A DNA stretch of 33,460 nucleotides from NCBI GenBank assembly GCA_019114205.1, contig DXFY01000031.1:1-33460 (forward strand), in the 5' to 3' direction. The notes under the pieces were generated by a model, which ran no database searches, was not told the origin of the DNA, and was given only the letters and a program-made list of their open reading frames with translations. Within the stretch, counting starts at the first letter, position 1. Each line of letters opens with the position of its first letter. The stretch is from Candidatus Tidjanibacter gallistercoris (lineage in GTDB: Bacteria > Bacteroidota > Bacteroidia > Bacteroidales > Rikenellaceae). Both the position numbers and the translations under genes were made by a program. Shown one piece after another: positions 32,180-33,460 of the stretch.

Positions 32180-33460
32180 TTAAAAAAACACACTTACTAT
32201 CATGTCAATCAGCTTGATGCCGATAAACGGAGCAATGAGACCGCCGAGCCCGTAGATGAACAGGTTCCGACGCAGCAGAGCCGAAGCGCCGATGGGCTTG
32301 TAGGCTACCCCGCGAAGCGCCAGCGGAATGAGCAGCGGAATGATGACGGCATTGAAGATGATAGCCGACAGGATTGCGCTTTCGGGCGAATGCAGGTGCA
32401 TGATGTTGAGAGCTTGCAACGAAGGAATGGAAGCTATGAACAGTGCGGGTACGATGGCGAAATACTTCGCAACGTCGTTGGCAATGGAGAACGTGGTTAG
32501 CGTACCGCGCGTCATAAGCAACTGTTTACCGATTTCGACAATCTCTATCAGTTTGGTCGGGTCGTTGTCGAGGTCCACCATGTTGCCCGCCTCTTTGGCC
32601 GCCTGCGTACCGCTGTTCATCGCAACGCCCACATCGGCCTGTGCGAGAGCCGGAGCATCGTTCGTACCGTCGCCCATCATGGCCACCAGTTTGCCCCCGC
32701 GCTGCTCGCGCCGGATGTATTCGAGTTTGTCTTCCGGTTTGGCCTCGGCGATAAAATCGTCCACCCCTGCCTTTTCCGCTATATACTTTGCCGTAAGAGG
32801 GTTGTCGCCCGTTACCATCACCGTTTTGACACCCATCTTGCGCAGGCGCTCGAAACGTTCGCGGATACCGGTTTTGATGATATCCTGCAATTCGATGACT
32901 CCCATGACACGGTCGTTCTCGCAGACGACGAGCGGCGTACCGCCGTTTTCGGAAATCCGGCATACGGTACGGTCGATTGCTTCCGGATACTCGTTGCCTG
33001 CCTCGGTCACGATACGACGGATGGTTTCCGATGCACCCTTACGGATGCGAACGCCGTCCGGCATGTCCACGCCCGAACACTTCGTTTCGGCCGTAAAGTT
33101 CACCATACGGACTCCGACCAACTGCATCGGGTCAATCCGGACACCGTTATCGGCACCGAGTTCCACAATCGATTTGCCTTCGGGCGTCTGGTCGGCAATC
33201 GACGAAAGCACGCACATACGGACGAACTCCCCTGCGTCGACACCCTCGGCAGGGTAAAATCCTGTCGCCTTCCGGTTGCCTATCGTAATGGTACCCGTCT
33301 TGTCGAGCAGGAGCGTATCGATGTCGCCGGCCGTTTCGACCGCCTTACCCGATTTGGTAATGACATTGGCACGCAGCGCACGGTCCATTCCCGCAATGCC
33401 GATGGAAGAGAGCAACCCGCCGATGGTAGTCGGTATGAGGCAGACGAACAGCGATATGAA
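32180..33460 (-). CDS. kdpB: Potassium-transporting ATPase, KdpB subunit (5' end beyond the window)
   Basis: This is the C-terminal part of the P-type ATPase subunit that powers K+ uptake through KdpA; 426 residues are visible. The frame runs through the window's right edge: before the internal TTG at 33415 the same frame reads [15 protein letters not shown], matching the KdpB membrane segment, so the gene continues to the right. The phosphorylation motif DKTGT is at visible residues 53-57, VTGDNP and the hinge [19 protein letters not shown] follow, and the last helices end VSVFF. A domain containing [11 protein letters not shown] fits the nucleotide-binding region. kdpA, and any regulator, would lie further right. 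Confidence 0.97.
   Translation of the reverse strand, partial: FISLFVCLIPTTIGGLLSSIGIAGMDRALRANVITKSGKAVETAGDIDTLLLDKTGTITIGNRKATGFYPAEGVDAGEFVRMCVLSSIADQTPEGKSIVELGADNGVRIDPMQLVGVRMVNFTAETKCSGVDMPDGVRIRKGASETIRRIVTEAGNEYPEAIDRTVCRISENGGTPLVVCENDRVMGVIELQDIIKTGIRERFERLRKMGVKTVMVTGDNPLTAKYIAEKAGVDDFIAEAKPEDKLEYIRREQRGGKLVAMMGDGTNDAPALAQADVGVAMNSGTQAAKEAGNMVDLDNDPTKLIEIVEIGKQLLMTRGTLTTFSIANDVAKYFAIVPALFIASIPSLQALNIMHLHSPESAILSAIIFNAVIIPLLIPLALRGVAYKPIGASALLRRNLFIYGLGGLIAPFIGIKLIDMIVSVFF

Overview
The window looks like chromosomal DNA from a Bacteroidales bacterium of fairly high GC content, most like Rikenellaceae (Alistipes-type). Evidence: promoters of the Bacteroidetes type (TAnnTTTG -7 box, sometimes with a TTTG -33 box 18-20 bp upstream), almost no Shine-Dalgarno sequences, the Bacteroidetes-type insert in GltX, a VorB-type 2-oxoacid:ferredoxin oxidoreductase cluster, a FloA/NfeD pair, and a Kdp system with a KdpD shortened to its N-terminal part. 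No transposase, integrase, phage gene or CRISPR array was seen; this is mostly ordinary housekeeping chromosome.

Layout. 1-1275: tRNA-Gln, a GNAT acetyltransferase and a small lipoprotein (plus strand). 1612-6495: a very tight minus-strand operon, read from right to left: a conserved hypothetical protein, rsmI, a DUF389 membrane protein, an LpxL/M-like acyltransferase and a family 2 glycosyltransferase. It has a near-perfect promoter at 6568-6599. 6830-10449: ychF, a SIMPL-domain protein and gltX. 10789-13447: a four-gene 2-oxoacid:ferredoxin oxidoreductase operon closed by a terminator. 14110-18640: a minus-strand run of an ABC-3 metal permease, an LptF/G permease, ribBA and fmt. 18786-25527: mtaB, then a kinase-less membrane sensor whose stop overlaps the start of a TrkH potassium transporter, then a tandem-SPOR protein, NfeD and flotillin FloA. 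26121-27686: an HdeD-like membrane protein and a convergent DUF1848 protein. 27800-33460: the Kdp potassium ATPase operon on the minus strand: kdpB (cut by the window edge), kdpC, an outer-membrane barrel protein, a short KdpD, and a sensor histidine kinase.

Main points of interest. The sensor kinase at the end of the kdp operon is interrupted by one in-frame TAG codon inside its periplasmic sensor domain, leaving a TM1-plus-sensor piece and a TM2-HAMP-PAS-kinase piece. Its N-terminus resembles that of the kinase-less sensor translationally coupled to TrkH, so both potassium uptake systems in the window carry related membrane sensors. The 662-base gene-poor stretch between the oxidoreductase operon and fmt contains a good minus-strand promoter with a perfect inverted repeat in its spacer, and no credible protein gene downstream; it may drive an untranslated RNA.
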